Below, piece by piece: positions 42,487 to 55,487 of a DNA stretch of 64,000 bases. The first letter of the stretch is position 1. Each line of letters opens with the position of its first letter. Under the pieces are notes generated by a model. The model saw only the letters and a list, made by a program, of their open reading frames with translations, ran no database searches and was not told where the DNA came from. Location of the stretch: assembly GCA_964035015.1 (NCBI GenBank), contig OZ036006.1:12360316-12424315 (forward strand), in the 5' to 3' direction. A program made the translations under genes and the position numbers. Source of the stretch: Corallium rubrum. Lineage: Eukaryota; Cnidaria; Anthozoa; Scleralcyonacea; Coralliidae.

Positions 42487-43852
42487 CGCGGTACATCAAA
42501 GAAAACCGACTCAATAATAAATTAAATCTGTATATATACCTCTTCAAGAGGCATATATCTGTATATATACCTCATACCAGATATTTAACATAGATACATC
42601 CCTACAAACCGACTCAACTATTAAATAAAGAGCCTTACCAACTGCAAAAATGTCGTCATGCGTCCACATCGCATGTTATAATATGCAATTTTTCGAGTGA
42701 ACCACATGATATTTTGTATTTGAAAGAATATTTTGTCTTGAGAGTTTTCATTAGTAACTGCTTCAGCGGAAAACGTTTGATTATGCTAAGGCTGCGTATA
42801 CACGGTAGCAGATGAGTTCGAGACCGGTCTCGAATTCTTCCAAATTCGCCGTGTAAACAGGCGGAACCTTACTAATTCGAGAACGGTTCCGAATTCGTCC
42901 GGTTCCGTGTAAACGGGGTCTTTAAAACGTATAAAGTCGATTACACAATAAACGGCCGGCCAACCTTGATAAAAATGTCTCAAAAACACCGTTGACGGCA
43001 TTTTTTGTTACAAGCAGGCAACCATGCTAAATCATAACGGATAGTGTATACTTTGAAGGTGAGGGGTGTTGGCAGCCGTAATTATTGATTTATATACTAA
43101 AATTTAGAGCTTTTTGAAAGCACAATGTGATGGATGGGATATCTGTAAAGTGCTGCCTATTTACGTTTGTGTTTTATTTGAATTAGCTAAATTCAGAATC
43201 GAATACTGTCCAATCAGCGTACCTCTAGTTTTGCTTATCCTAATTCACATAACTCATAATCATAAACAAACAAGAAATATGGCGTGAATACACCTAAATA
43301 TAATACTTCGAAGAAAGGCCACAAAAAGGTAAGCTTGCCAAGAATCAGAAATTTTTTAGATCTGGTAGATTCAGGAAAGTGTCATATTCGTAAATTACTT
43401 CGTTTATTTTGGTAATTTGCCTATGCCGCCATCTATCTACTGTTATAAAGCTGAGCTCTTGTACTATAGTATAGTATTGCTCATATCCTTAGACATTCAA
43501 CTCACCGGTTCAACAGTACCATCTTGTGATACACGGAAGGCAATTGGCCTAGTCATCTTGATCAATGTCTAAGCTACATTTCTATGCTGGTTGCCTGCTT
43601 GTAACAAACAGTTTCAGATTGTTGTGGCTGTTCTTCTAAGTGTTATATTTAGGCGAATTTGCGCCATGTTTCTTGTTTGTTTATAATTGTGAGCTATGCG
43701 AATTAGAATAATCAGAACTTCAGGCAAGCTGAGTGGATAGCATTCTGAATTTGTAATTCAAATAATACACAAACGTAAATAGGCATCATTTTACAGATAT
43801 CCCATCCATCACATTGTGCTTTCAAAAAGCTCGAAATTTTAGTATATAAATC
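42487..43852 (+). repeat. 1.35-kb direct repeat, copy 1
   Basis: Matches 47622-48970 in the same orientation at about 98-99% identity, starting at 'cgcggtacatcaaagaaaac'. It includes a foldback MITE (43081-43857, arms about 250 bp around 'gatggatgggatatctgtaaa'). It is not an LTR: there is no TG...CA, primer-binding site or gag-pol between copies. Confidence 0.85.
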
Positions 43853-43857
43853 AATAG
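43081..43857. mobile_element. Foldback MITE inside the direct repeat
   Basis: Left end 'attgatttatatactaaaat' pairs with 'attttagtatataaatcaat' at right. Present in the second repeat copy too (48221-48972), where the extreme right end is lost. Confidence 0.7.
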
Positions 43858-46800
43858 ATAGATAGATATTTGGTGCACATTCTAACTTGATTGGTTGAAG
43901 TTTATAACATTAATTACATTAATTAGTCCTTTTGCAGCATGTTGGTAATATAAAACAGAATGAGGCCTAGTTGTGTCTAATTTATTATATAAATTATTGA
44001 TGAAAGCTCAAACAACAACAAAAATGTAATAATAAAAAAATGTAATATTTGGAAGTAAAAAAATAAGCGAAAAAACACCACCACCCCCTACACGATAATC
44101 CAATTATATCAGGTTGATTGGCATATATAGTGTCGTTTGATATATGCTTTGAAATTTAAAAAAACAGTGTATTTTTATTGACAGATCATGTGTTTCATTT
44201 GTATGAAGGATTCGTTGCTTTTGAGAAAGTTTTTGAAATGCTTCTCAAAAGAAGGACAATGAGCCAATCGGCCACTTTTGTGGGAGTTAATAAACATAAT
44301 CTGCAATCGTATAATGTGGTTTTTATTTAATTAACATAAATGAATGTCTTTCGTTTCCCGGGTGGGGAACGTGGGCTCTAGGAACGAGATTGCTTGTATC
44401 AAAACCCATTCATGTGACATAATGCAGCTGTCTGATTGAGTAAAATTTCATGAATAATTAAGATCTATTTTTGTGAGACTTCTCGTGTATCGACTCTTTC
44501 AAGGTGCTATGCGACTTTAAAAGGAGAATCTCGTTCCAGACTGATACATGACGTTTTTCTTATAAATTAATAGAATTTTTCATTAAACCTACAACTTATC
44601 ATATCACTTTATAAAAGAAAAAAACATATAGTTGAGATAGTGACAGTTTTTGGGGCGTTCATTGTAGAAATTTTTATGACTGTAGGCTCAGCCATGCCAA
44701 CAGTCTGGTCAAATCAATTATAGATACATTTAAAAAAGGTCAGCGGTTACTGCTATGGTAAAAAGGATTATTTTATTACTGTCATTGGCAAAGGGACCTA
44801 CAGTCCAGTCATATGATGGTTTTAACATGTATTTAAACCGCCAATTGTCCCGATTAAATGCAATGTGTAAATGTAGCCCTAAGGAGGGTGAATACTTTAT
44901 GTTGATGTTATAGTGTTAACTTTTGTAATAACATTTTTATATCACTGCTGATATAGGCGTTTTAGTTACACCGAATTACCAATCCAGGATTCATCCTGCC
45001 GACGAAAGTCAAAACGAGGTAGAGTTTTAAGACACTGTAGTTTATATGCTTGAAATTATCCTTTAAAGTATTAAATGCTTTGTTTTGAACATACGCTTTT
45101 TTATTAAGTTCGTTCGTTCGTTCGTTCGTTCGTTCGTTCGTTCGTTCGTTCGTTCGTTCGTTCGTTCGTTCGTTCGTTCGTTCGTTCGTTCGTTCGTTCG
45201 TTCGTTCGTTCGTTCGTTCGTTCGTTCGTTCGTTCGTTCGTTCGTTCGTTCGTTCGTTCGTTCGTTCGTTCGTTCGTTCGTTCGTTCGTTCGTTCGTTCG
45301 TTCGTTCGTTCGTTCGTTCGTTCGTTCGTTCGTTCGTTCGTTCGTTCGTTCGTTCGTTCGTTCGTTCGTTCGTTCGTTCGTTCGTTCGTTCGTTCGTTCG
45401 TTCGTTCGTTCGTTCGTTCGTTCGTTCGTTCGTTCGTTCGTTCGTTCGTTCGTTCGTTCGTTCGTTCGTGCCTATGACATGAAAAAATGGTATACGATTT
45501 TTTTGTATTAAGTGAAAGATATACCTGTGAAAGGTAATCTCACGAAATTTTGCATCATTTTGTTGCATATTTTTCGAACTACGACTCTTCGAAGTTCACC
45601 TGAAACGACTCGAAGAGTGCGAAATTCCATCGCGCGGTCAGACCGGCTTATGACGTAGGCGTGTGGACACATCTCAAGTTGACTAAACAAAATAACAGTC
45701 GAGCAAATTGGGATGGCTATGATTCTGAATAAAACCACTTTATTTTAGCGTTATAGTGAAATTCTATATTACCGATGTTTTGATGACCTCTGGATATTCG
45801 TTTTTCCATTGAATCGCGAGTACAAACACTACTAGTAAGAGTGAAGTTAGGTCAAGCAAAAACGTTTTGTTTACTTTTTGATCAGCGTTTGAATAAACGT
45901 CGTCGCCGTAAAAATGTTGAAGTGATCGCAGCAACGTCGTTGAACAGACCATTATAAAGGGTAGAATGTTGGTCTAAGAATTACGTTGTTTTGCGTGCAA
46001 TCTTTGTGCAATTTTATTGTCGGTCTGGTCATGGGATTTGCTAAAGTTAGTATGTTATACTATATTACTATAACAATAATCACTTAGATATCAGTTTAGC
46101 AGTCATGTTACAGAGAACTGGTTTTCACTATAAATAAGATGTCTTTATAGTAATGTTAATGTTGGTCTTGAATGTATACACTATTTACTGTACAGTTGTC
46201 CGCATTCGATCCATGCATATATGTTCAACTTAATCTCTAGCGCGAGTTTCTTTACATATTATCAGTCAGTAATATTAGGTATTTGGTTAACAAAGGTCTG
46301 GCACGCGAATGCATGACCAACACAGTTTTGTCGCCTGCGCAAATTATGTCGTGATTGATCAAACTAGCTGAAATTGCATGAGTCGCTGAAATGTGGGAAT
46401 GGATATATAAACGGTAACTCAGCTGAGCAAATTAGTCATAATAATAGGACCAAGAACCAGAGCGGAAATATTGTAACGCTAGACGACTCGAACTATAAAT
46501 GTCGTACTGATCGACGTTTCGTATATCACAACAATCAGGTGGAATAGTATATTTTAGGGAACGGCCAATAAAATATATAAGATTATGTTTCGCCGCTATG
46601 ATTATGGACTATGCCCCAAACCCAGCCTTCGAAAGGACGATATTGTGGTATGGATCAGCCGAAAAATGATTTGCATGCACCAGAGCAATTTTGGACAGGT
46701 TTCACTGAGAAAACGAGAGCAGAAGAACGGAACGGAAATTATGTATGATGTACAAAAATCATTTGCCTAGGCATCGTCCGTCCCGACTTTGGACGCACGT

Positions 46801-47621
46801 CACATCTTTGCTTGCATTTTAAAGACTTTGTGTTATCCGCAGTACTATTTACTTTATAATATTACGGGAATCTAGGTAAGACCCAACGTAATTTATCTGT
46901 ACCCAGAAGCGAACACTATTGTATTGGAGTATTTCGGCAGTCGGCACACATGTGAATATTCGCTTGGGATGTGTGAATATATTGTATATTATATATAATA
47001 GAAACATATAGAATAGAAAATATTGTTGTTTTAGTTCTATTCGTTTTGTTAATACTCGGCAATATTCAGAATAATTTACTATTATTAACTGTAAGACTGC
47101 CAAATCTTTGGACAATATTTCCCGAAGGAATGTAACATCATCGACGAACCTCATCGACGATTGCCTCTCGACTGCATCATGATCTGATGGTTCATCACTA
47201 TCAGCATCAACCAGAAACTGCTGCTTAATCATATCATTTGATTCTTCGTCTTCTATAGTAGCTGGTGAAACAAAATATTCGTTTTCTGACTCGTTTTCCA
47301 AAGCCCTATCTTGCTGTATTTACCTGTATCACCACAGTGAAATTTACGATGAGTCCACACGCCTACGTCATCGCGGCCTAAACTCGGTCCCAGACTTTTC
47401 GTACTTTTTATTCGAAAATATGGCAAAATTGGCAACTTCAACGCGTTGTAACTTGAAAAATATTCATCAGAATTACGCCAAACTTTCTGAGACTATTATT
47501 TGGCTGAACATCTTTCAGTCTGTGTAAAAAATGCCATACTCATTTTTTCATGTCATAGGCACTTTAACAATAACAATGTTTAACAATGTTTATTTATGCA
47601 CGGGATATAACCTGTATATAC
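43858..47621. other. DNA between the direct-repeat copies, no clear gene
   Basis: Apart from the (TTCG)n tract there is no recognised gene. On the - strand 46849-47301 encodes an acidic Ser/Asp-rich stretch ('ATIEDEESNDMIKQQFLVDA'), with a possible donor and upstream piece at 47290-47440. Function unknown; coding status doubtful. Confidence 0.4.
45108..45468 (+). repeat. (TTCG)n microsatellite, about 360 bp
   Basis: About 90 uninterrupted copies of TTCG with no visible substitution. Long peptide frames across it on both strands are artefacts. Confidence 0.97.
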
Positions 47622-48970
47622 ACCGCGGTACATCAAAGAAAACCGACTCGAATCGTGATATAAATCTGTATATATACCTCTTCAAGAGGCATATATCTGT
47701 ATATATACCTCATACCAGATATTTAACATAGATACATCCCTACAAACCGACTCAACTATTAAATAAAGAGCCTTACCAACTGCAAAAATGTCGTCATGCG
47801 TCCACATCGCATGTTATAATATGCAATTTTTCGAGTGAACCACATGATATTTTGTATTTGAAAGAATATTTTGTCTTGAGAGTTTTCATTAGTAACTGCT
47901 TCAGCGGAAAACGTTTGATTATGCTAAGGCTGCGTATACACGGTAGCAGATGAGTTCGAGACCGGTCTCGAATTCTTCCAAATTCGCCGTGTAAACAGGC
48001 GGAACCTTACTAATTCGAGAACGGTTCCGAATTCGTCCGGTTCCGTGTAAACGGGGTCTTTAAAACGTATAAAGTCGATTACACAATAAACGGCCGGCCA
48101 ACCTTGATAAAAATGTCTCAAAAACACCGTTGACGGCATTTTTTGTTACAAGCAGGCAACCATGCTAAATCATAACGGATAGTGTATACTTTGAAGGTGA
48201 GGGGTGTTGGCAGCCGTAATTATTGATTTATATACTAAAATTTAGAGCTTTTTGAAAGCACAATGTGATGGATGGGATATCTGTAAAGTGCTGCCTATTT
48301 ACGTTTGTGTTTTATTTGAATTAGCTAAATTCAGAATCGAATACTGTCCAATCAGCGTACCTCTAGTTTTGCTTATCCTAATTCACATAACTCATAATCA
48401 TAAACAAACAAGAAATATGGCGTGAATACACCTAAATATAATACTTCGAAGAAAGGCCACAAAAAGGTAAGCTTGCCAAGAATCGGAAATTTTTTAGATC
48501 TGGTAGATTCAGGAAAGTGTCATATTCGTAAATTACTTCGTTTATTTTGGTAATTTGCCTATGCCACCATCTATCTACTGTTATAAAGCTGAGCTCTTGT
48601 ACTATAGTATAGTATTGCTCATATCCTTAGACATTCAACTCACCGGTTCAACAGTACCATCTTGTGATACACGGAAGGCAATTGGCCTAGTCATCTTGAT
48701 CAATGTCTAAGCTACATTTCTATGCTGGTTGTCTGCTTGTAACAAACAGTTTCAGATTGTTGTGGCTGTTCTTCTAAGTGTTATATTTAGGCGAATTTGC
48801 GCCATGTTTCTTGTTTGTTTATAATTGTGAGCTATGCGAATTAGAATAATCAGAACTTCAGGTAAGCTGAGTGGATAGCATTCTGAATTTGTAATTCAAA
48901 TAATACACAAACGTAAATAGGCATCATTTTACAGATATCCCATCCATCACATTGTGCTTTCAAAAAGCTC
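47622..48970 (+). repeat. 1.35-kb direct repeat, copy 2
   Basis: Near-identical to 42487-43852 (differences include a/g at about 48484 and c/t at 48731). It abuts the 5' side of the Penelope-like element at about 48972, so it may be part of that element's terminal repeat or an independent segmental copy. Confidence 0.8.
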
Positions 48971-49339
48971 GAAAAAAAGGGGCCATCTCCACCAAAATCT
49001 CTCATACGCGCCGTCAAGAGCTTGAAAAAACGTGATAATATTAGGGACCTTAAGATGCTAGGACGACGACGGCGGTTAAAAAGCAATTCAAATTTTAGCA
49101 TTAAAAAGAAGTCACGGTTAACTGACTACTGTATTCAATACTTGAAGCTTGTTTTATAATTTTCAAAGTGTTAAAACGGTTGCAGTGTCTGTGTTAAGGC
49201 AATCTCAGTCAACAGTTCTCATCACCCCACGAGTCAACGTCGTCCTGAAGACGTGAAAATGGTCTGAGTGGCGTTGTATACAGAGCGAGGACGGTGTTGA
49301 GATTACTCTTGGGACTAGAAATTATTCATTATCTTTGTT

Positions 49340-50215
49340 TTGCAAGAAGAATGCTTTTGTTTGAAGGACGCCGTCCTCGAAGTTGCCGTCCTAGATCTTA
49401 AGGTCCCTATTGTTGTTACAAAACCTGACAAAGGGAATGGCGTCGTGGTTATGGATAAAGGAACATATCTTGAACTTCTTAAGAACGCTTCAGTCAACAA
49501 AACTGATAAGTTTATTCCTGTGAGCCTTGAAAGACCAAAATCAAAAGGACGGCCTCCAAAGCACTACCATCCACTCCTCCAAAAAGAAAGAAGTGTAACA
49601 TCGACTCTCAAGAAGATTTTGCCGAAAGAAATTGCCGACCAACTGTGTCCACAAGGTTCGAGACTGGCTCACCTATATCTATGGTCTCCCAAGATGCATA
49701 AAGAAATTCTTGAGATGCGCCCAATTCTGTCAGCTACTGATGCCTACAACTTCAAGTTAGCTAAATGGTTGGATGAGAAACTGAAGCCATTGGTTACCAA
49801 CGAATACACCATAAATAACATTTTTCAGTTTGCCGAAGAAATACAAAGAAAGCAAGTTAATGCGTCCGACGTCCTTGTAGCATATGACGTAGTGGCTTTA
49901 TTTACCAACGTTCCGGTGGATGAGACCATTCGTATTCCGGTTGAAAAAGCATTTGAAGACGAATGGTTTAATAAGACGCATAAGACCACCTTGGAGAAAG
50001 AGGAATTGACCAAACTCCTTGAAATCGCAACCAAAAATCTGCTGTTTCAGTGTTACATGGTCAACTGTACGAGCAGATAGACAGTGAAGCCATTGCATGG
50101 ATCACCCTTGGGTCCCCTCATGGCTAATGCTATAATGTGCTCGATAGAGGAAAAACTTGAAAAAGAAGGAAAACTTCCAAACAACTACAAGCGATACGTC
50201 GACGACACCTTCCCC
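49340..50215 (+). pseudogene. PLE reverse transcriptase, N-terminal part
   Basis: Recognisable PLE blocks: 'VTKPDKGNGVVVMDK', 'YLWSPKMHKEILEMRPILS', 'AYDVVALFTNVPVDETI', 'GSPLGPLMANAIM' and the catalytic 'RYVDDTF'. The first frame stops near 50080 and the following blocks are in other frames, so there are at least two frameshifts between 50060 and 50130. Interrupted straight after the YVDD motif by the insertion. Confidence 0.8.
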
Positions 50216-51046
50216 TTACGAAAATTTCATATGTAAATTTTTCACATATGAAATTTCCACATATGGAATTGGAACCTTTTCACATATGAAATTTCAACAT
50301 ATGAAATACAGTTCCACATATGAAATTTCCACATATGAAATATAGTTCCACATATGAAATCACCACATATGGAATTGGAACCTTTTCACATATGAAATTT
50401 CCACATATGAAATATAGTTCCACATATGAAATATAGTTCCACATATGAAATCACCACATATGGAATTGGAACCTTTTCACATATGAAATTTCCCACATAT
50501 GAAATTTTCATATATGGAATAAAATATTTTCAGATATTCAATTATTAAAATCCAATTTATGGGAAATTAGACATTAGAATATGCAGAATGTGCAAAACTT
50601 GAACTTTACAAAACAATTGAATACCATATTAACACATTCAATATTGTTTGTTTTTAGACTAATTTAATTTTAGAAATATATTATCAATTTACATCGAAAT
50701 TCTAGAATTTAAAGTTAAATTCACCTGGCCCAGCTATGCAAAAGGCAATTACAATATAGCACTAGTTGTACATTTTGTACGAGTATAAATTCAGCTCATT
50801 TTATCAAACGTTGAACTTTTTGAGGTTTTCAACAGTAAGCTTATAGTTATGTACCAGACAATAAATAATCAGCAAATGTTCAATATGATTACTGGTCTGG
50901 TAACAAACAATTGCACTGTAGAAAGGTAACCTACTTTTGAACAACTGGCCCATTGTGTTTACCACAAAATAATGTACACGTTAAATGTAAAATATTTAAA
51001 TAAATAAATAAATAAATATACCGGTTTATATGACTGTAAAAACAAA

Positions 51047-51171
51047 CTATTTTAGTCCTTCCTCTAAACGTCTTTTTCTTTTACACGCTTCCTTCTCATC
51101 TTTAATTTTTTGGGTAATTGCATTCCGGACAGCAGTAGGAGTCACTCCCGGATAAGCATTGACAACATAAC
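51047..51171 (-). CDS. Putative terminal exon of an unknown gene
   Basis: Between acceptor 'atttcacag' and a TAG there are 41 clean codons: 'VNAYPGVTPTAVRNAITQKI' then a Lys/Arg-rich tail. It looks coding by composition and by the neat acceptor and stop. The 'TPTAVRNAI' helix followed by a basic tail recalls the end of BEN or similar DNA-binding domains, but I do not recognise it securely. Upstream exons should lie on the - strand toward 54660, where a frame starting with ATG ('MEADNISCQGEMDC') is a candidate. Confidence 0.4.
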
Positions 51172-52090
51172 CTGTGAAATATACAGTACGATTCATACAT
51201 ATATCAGGGAAAACAGCATTAAATTTTTCATATTACATGATCTCATTCCCAAAAATAACAATTGTATAACCTTGGCAATCATGTAATTACAAACTGATAG
51301 CAAGTCATGTCAGGATATTAGTGATTAAATGTCCATCTAGCCTCAGGATAGTCTGCAAGCAAACTTTTCCCCACCCCTGGAGAACGGTACAACAATAATC
51401 TCTCACCCACCCTGGCATGGGTGAGAGACTGTCCGCTATCACAGATTAGCCTTGGGAGAAGTCCCTCAAATATACATGCTCATTTGGCTGGCTCAGACAG
51501 GAATAAGTAATAATCACTTGACCCAACACCATTGTTACCAACCCCTTAGAGAGTAAAATCATCTGCTGGAGTGTGAATTAATGTCAATATTAAACTTTAT
51601 AATTACGAAATATATTTAGATACTATCTTCCATCATACACTGTATCACAGATGGGCTCTCAGATGTGATGACCTACTAGCTGACTAGCTTCCCATTCCCT
51701 CCAAAGGTCACATGCTCATACATTCCTCCTAACTACAAGATTGCAGTTACCGAACAAACAATTTGGACAGAAAATTCTACTTTCCTAGCAGAATTCTTGT
51801 ATTTTTGAACACAATTAGAATATAGGGATGTTCAGTAATGTATAAGGAATATGCAGTATCTGTATATCACTAAAATTATACCAATATTATAAGTATGACA
51901 TTATACCAGTTTGAGTCTTATATTTTATTAAACCGGTCAACTTTCTAAAATATCCAGATGTGTGATATGTGTTCTTAGCATATCAATGATACTGAGTTTT
52001 GGTTCACGAAATGTTAGAGAGTGCTCAATATCATATAGATAGAGCAAAATATAAAGCATGAAGTATAGTTACCTTAAAGTTTTCGCTACC
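51172..52090. other. Non-coding interior of the CATATG element
   Basis: A G/C-rich hairpin around 51385-51430 ('ctctcacccaccctggcatg') is the only structure seen. Confidence 0.35.
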
Positions 52091-52097
52091 AGAGGTA

Positions 52098-52388
<291 letters not shown>

Positions 52389-52432
52389 CTACAGACGGTA
52401 CCGTTTCGGCCTTTTGGGCCTCATCAGTGTAG
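52389..52432 (-). ncRNA. Hammerhead ribozyme, type I (unit 1)
   Basis: On the - strand: stem I CUACA/UGUAG; core CUGAUGA; stem II GGCC-CAAAA-GGCC; core GAAA; stem III as the self-complementary CGGUACCG; then U-C with cleavage predicted after C. All conserved core bases are present. Stem III is so short that a dimeric fold may be the active form, as proposed for Penelope and retrozyme hammerheads. Confidence 0.85.
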
Positions 52433-52619
52433 TGCTGATGAGCAGGATGAAGATAACTGCTATTTACAGTCACCCTTGATGCCACACAAAATGTGGGACA
52501 TCAAAACCATGTCAGAGCGCTCAAACTGCAAGCAGTGAGCGTGCGCACAATGCGTAAGCGACAATGGCTCATCCTGTAGAGTGCTCAATATGACCTAAAG
52601 GTCATAGAGCGATATCTAA

Positions 52620-52663
52620 CTACAGACGGTACCGTTTCGGCCTTTTGGGCCTCATCAGTGTAG
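52620..52663 (-). ncRNA. Hammerhead ribozyme, type I (unit 2)
   Basis: Identical to unit 1 in all core and stem positions. Confidence 0.85.
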
Positions 52664-52850
52664 TGCTGATGAGCAGGATGAAGATAACTGCTATTTACAG
52701 TCACCCTTGATGCCACACAAAATGTGGGACATCAAAACCATGTCAGAGCGCTCAAACTGCAAGCAGTGAGCGTGCGCACAATGCGTAAGCGACAATGGCT
52801 CATCCTGTAGAGTGCTCAATATGACCTAAAGGTCATAGAGCGATATCTAA

Positions 52851-52894
52851 CTACAGACGGTACCGTTTCGGCTTTTTGGGCCTCATCAGTGTAG
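52851..52894 (-). ncRNA. Hammerhead ribozyme, type I (unit 3)
   Basis: Same core; one base change in stem II (C to T on the + strand), which breaks the inner stem pair closing the loop but leaves the catalytic core and stems I and III unchanged. Likely less stable. Confidence 0.75.
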
Positions 52895-53159
52895 TGCTGA
52901 TGAGCAGGATGAAGATAACTGCTATTTACAGTCACCCTTGATGCCACACAAAATGTGGGACATCAAAACCATGTCAGAGCGCTCAAACTGCAAGCAGTGA
53001 GCGTGCGCACAATGCGTAAGCGACAATGGCTCATCCTGTAGAGCGCTCAATATGACCTAAAGGTCATAGAGCGATATCTAACTACAGCATACAGCATCAG
53101 TGTACAGCATCTCAGTATACAGCATCAGTGTCACTTTAAAAAAGACATACAGTTAGACC

Positions 53160-53440
53160 AATATTTAAATAATTATTGAGTCGGTTTTCTTTGTTCTTCC
53201 GAGGGCTTTATTTTCGCATAAAGCCCTTGAATACTAATTAGAAAAGAAATGAAGAAAAAAACTAGGAAAATCTTTGTCGAAGGTAGAAAAAATAGACAAA
53301 ACTTTGTTGGAAAACCTCCTCAATAATTATTTAAGTCAGATAAATCCCTCGAACGTCGGGATTTATGCTATATAAAGCCCTCGGACGCTGTGCGTCCTCG
53401 GGTATTTATAATAGTATAAATCCCTCGTTCTCGTGCTTTA
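53160..53440 (-). repeat. Dispersed repeat 'accgactcaataat' family
   Basis: Inverted relative of 42240-42520; other pieces at 47622-47660 and 62205-62385. Shared blocks: 'gagtcggttttctttg' and 'aaaacctcctcaat'. The copies contain hairpins whose loop is near 'gacgcgaagcgtc' (here mutated to gacgctgtgcgtc). Confidence 0.6.
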
Positions 53441-53647
53441 TCCTATACGTAACCTGCTAATAGTATTTTGAGATATAAACATGCCTATTGTAGATCATTA
53501 TGTCATTAATCAATAAATAAACTACCAGTATTATTTAAGGATTTCACTTACCAATATAGACAGCAAGTTGAATGGTTGAACACAACTGAACATGGTAACT
53601 CTACCCTATGGACTAGAAAACAAGAGAAAATAATATATGAATGAATA

Positions 53648-53765
53648 AGCAAACAAACAAACAAACAAACAAACAAACAAACAAACAAACAAACAAACAA
53701 ACAAACAAACAAACAAACAAACAAACAAACAAACAAACAAACAAACAAACAAACAAACAAACAAA
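53648..53765 (+). repeat. (AAAC)n microsatellite
   Basis: About 29 pure units of caaa. Confidence 0.95.
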
Positions 53766-55065
53766 ACAAAACATACTTTACTGTTAGTCTGTTTAATACC
53801 AACAATTTAATATTTCATATACTGTAATCACAAATAACTTTTACCTCAAAATCTGAATGCTTTAGTTTTACATAAGATAATCCTTATCATGAAAGCAACG
53901 GTGGCTAAAGAATGGTAAAAAAAGAAAAAATGATTTGAGAGTTTGTTAGGAACCACAATTGACTATTACTGTAAAATTGTGAAGACAAGAAGAGATTTTA
54001 TAAAGCCAATATTGTTGACGACAAAAGATGATGACTTTAATAATAAACATTGACTTCAACTACACTAACTTCGATCAGCATAAAATGGTTTGTATTGGAC
54101 AATCAAACAGGAAATTGACAACGAGAGCCAGAGAAAATTTCACATTACAATAAGTAGGACGATAGAAAACAAACGATTACTGAATTTATAGCTTTACCTT
54201 TCTGGTAGCCTCGTGCGAGCGAAGCTTCTAGGACTTTCTTGGTTCAACTCGATTTCCATGGCTTTTAGTTAAATCTTTCCGTAGAAGAACATGTTATTTC
54301 GGTGAAGACTGTCTTCCTGATCTCTTCGCAAACAAAAAGTCTTATTTCCAAGGGTTTATGTAGCTCACCGTCAGTCCATCACAAGTGAATTTCAAACGTG
54401 GCGCACTGACTGAGATGGGATGACGCTATCCCAAGTATCAATGCGCGCTCGCTGCGCGGAGCATGCGCGGTATCGTGGCTACGACACTGGCTAGAGGGGG
54501 CCTCTGCACTGGTGACGGCGTAATTAATCTTGCAAGCACATAACAGTGGTAGAATCATGTGAAACAACTTTAAGATTGATTGAATTGCAAGTTGAACATA
54601 AGTATGTAGTTTTTCAGAACAGTCCATCTCTCCCTGGCAAGATATGTTGTCAGCTTCCAAATCTGATTATTTCCTAAGATTAATAGGTACTTGTATTATA
54701 TATTTACAATTTTGAGCGTGGTTATTCGCAAGATCGTAATTCTGTATCAAAGAATAGTTGAGTTTTAGTCTAGGTTAGCGAAAACTTAACTGATTATACA
54801 ATTTTATTTTCTTGCATAAATTTAAAACTTTGGTGAGCTAAGAAACTATTGTCGAATATGATATCTTGAGATAACCATATAGCAAATATTGCAAATACTG
54901 ATCTGTTACAGAAGTTATAAATAAACATGTGCATATTTCTGTTTTTAGCTTAATAAAGTCAAGTTCCCTGTTTTTGTAACTATTTTTTACTGCAGCAAAG
55001 CATTCGCTATCATAGTAGTATAAATTGGTAATAATTACAAAGTGATTTATTTCATGATTTTTTTC
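53766..55065. other. Right interior of the CATATG element
   Basis: Mostly featureless. A - strand frame begins at an ATG at 54658 (MEADNISCQGEMDC...) within a G/C-richer patch (54430-54520); it is a candidate first exon for the terminal exon at 51047-51171, but unproven. Confidence 0.3.
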
Positions 55066-55487
55066 CACATATGAAACTTAACTTTTACATATGAAATTTT
55101 TTATTTCATATGTGAACAATTTTTCATATATGAAATTTTTATTTCATATGTGAAAATTGTTGTCACATTAATTACAAAGTGAATTATTTCATATGTGATT
55201 TTTCCCCACATATGAAACTTAACTTTCAGATGTGAAATTTTTTATTTCATATGTGAACAATTTTTCATATATGAAATTTTTTATTTCATATGTGAAAATT
55301 GTTATCACATATGAAATGAACAAAATTCATATGTGAAATTGTTCATTTAACATATGAAATATGGCATTTCATATGTGGAATTGTTTTCCACATATGAAAT
55401 TCGTCATTTCACATATGAAATAGTTCATTTCATATATGAAATTCCAACTTCATATGTGAAATGACATATGAAATTTTCGTAAGAGCT

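Larger units (their letters stand above)
52389..53081 (-). mobile_element. Retrozyme-like tandem array, three 231-bp units
   Basis: Three head-to-tail units of exactly 231 bp (starts 52389, 52620, 52851), nearly identical, then a 6-bp start of a fourth. Each unit carries a complete type I hammerhead motif on the - strand. Tandem hammerhead repeats of this size that yield small circular RNAs are known in metazoans as retrozymes. A polymer RNA from the - strand would cut itself into 231-nt monomers. No proteins are encoded. Confidence 0.8.

Noticed and set aside
45085..45568. Repeat proteins of FVRS and TNER units on opposite strands
   Set aside because: Artefact of (TTCG)n.
42487..48970. LTR retrotransposon
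   Set aside because: Direct repeats lack TG...CA ends and primer-binding site, and no gag, protease, RT or integrase lies between them.
52433..52445. Second hammerhead core (CTGATGAG) on the + strand of each unit
   Set aside because: No GAAA element or stem II/III at the required distance.
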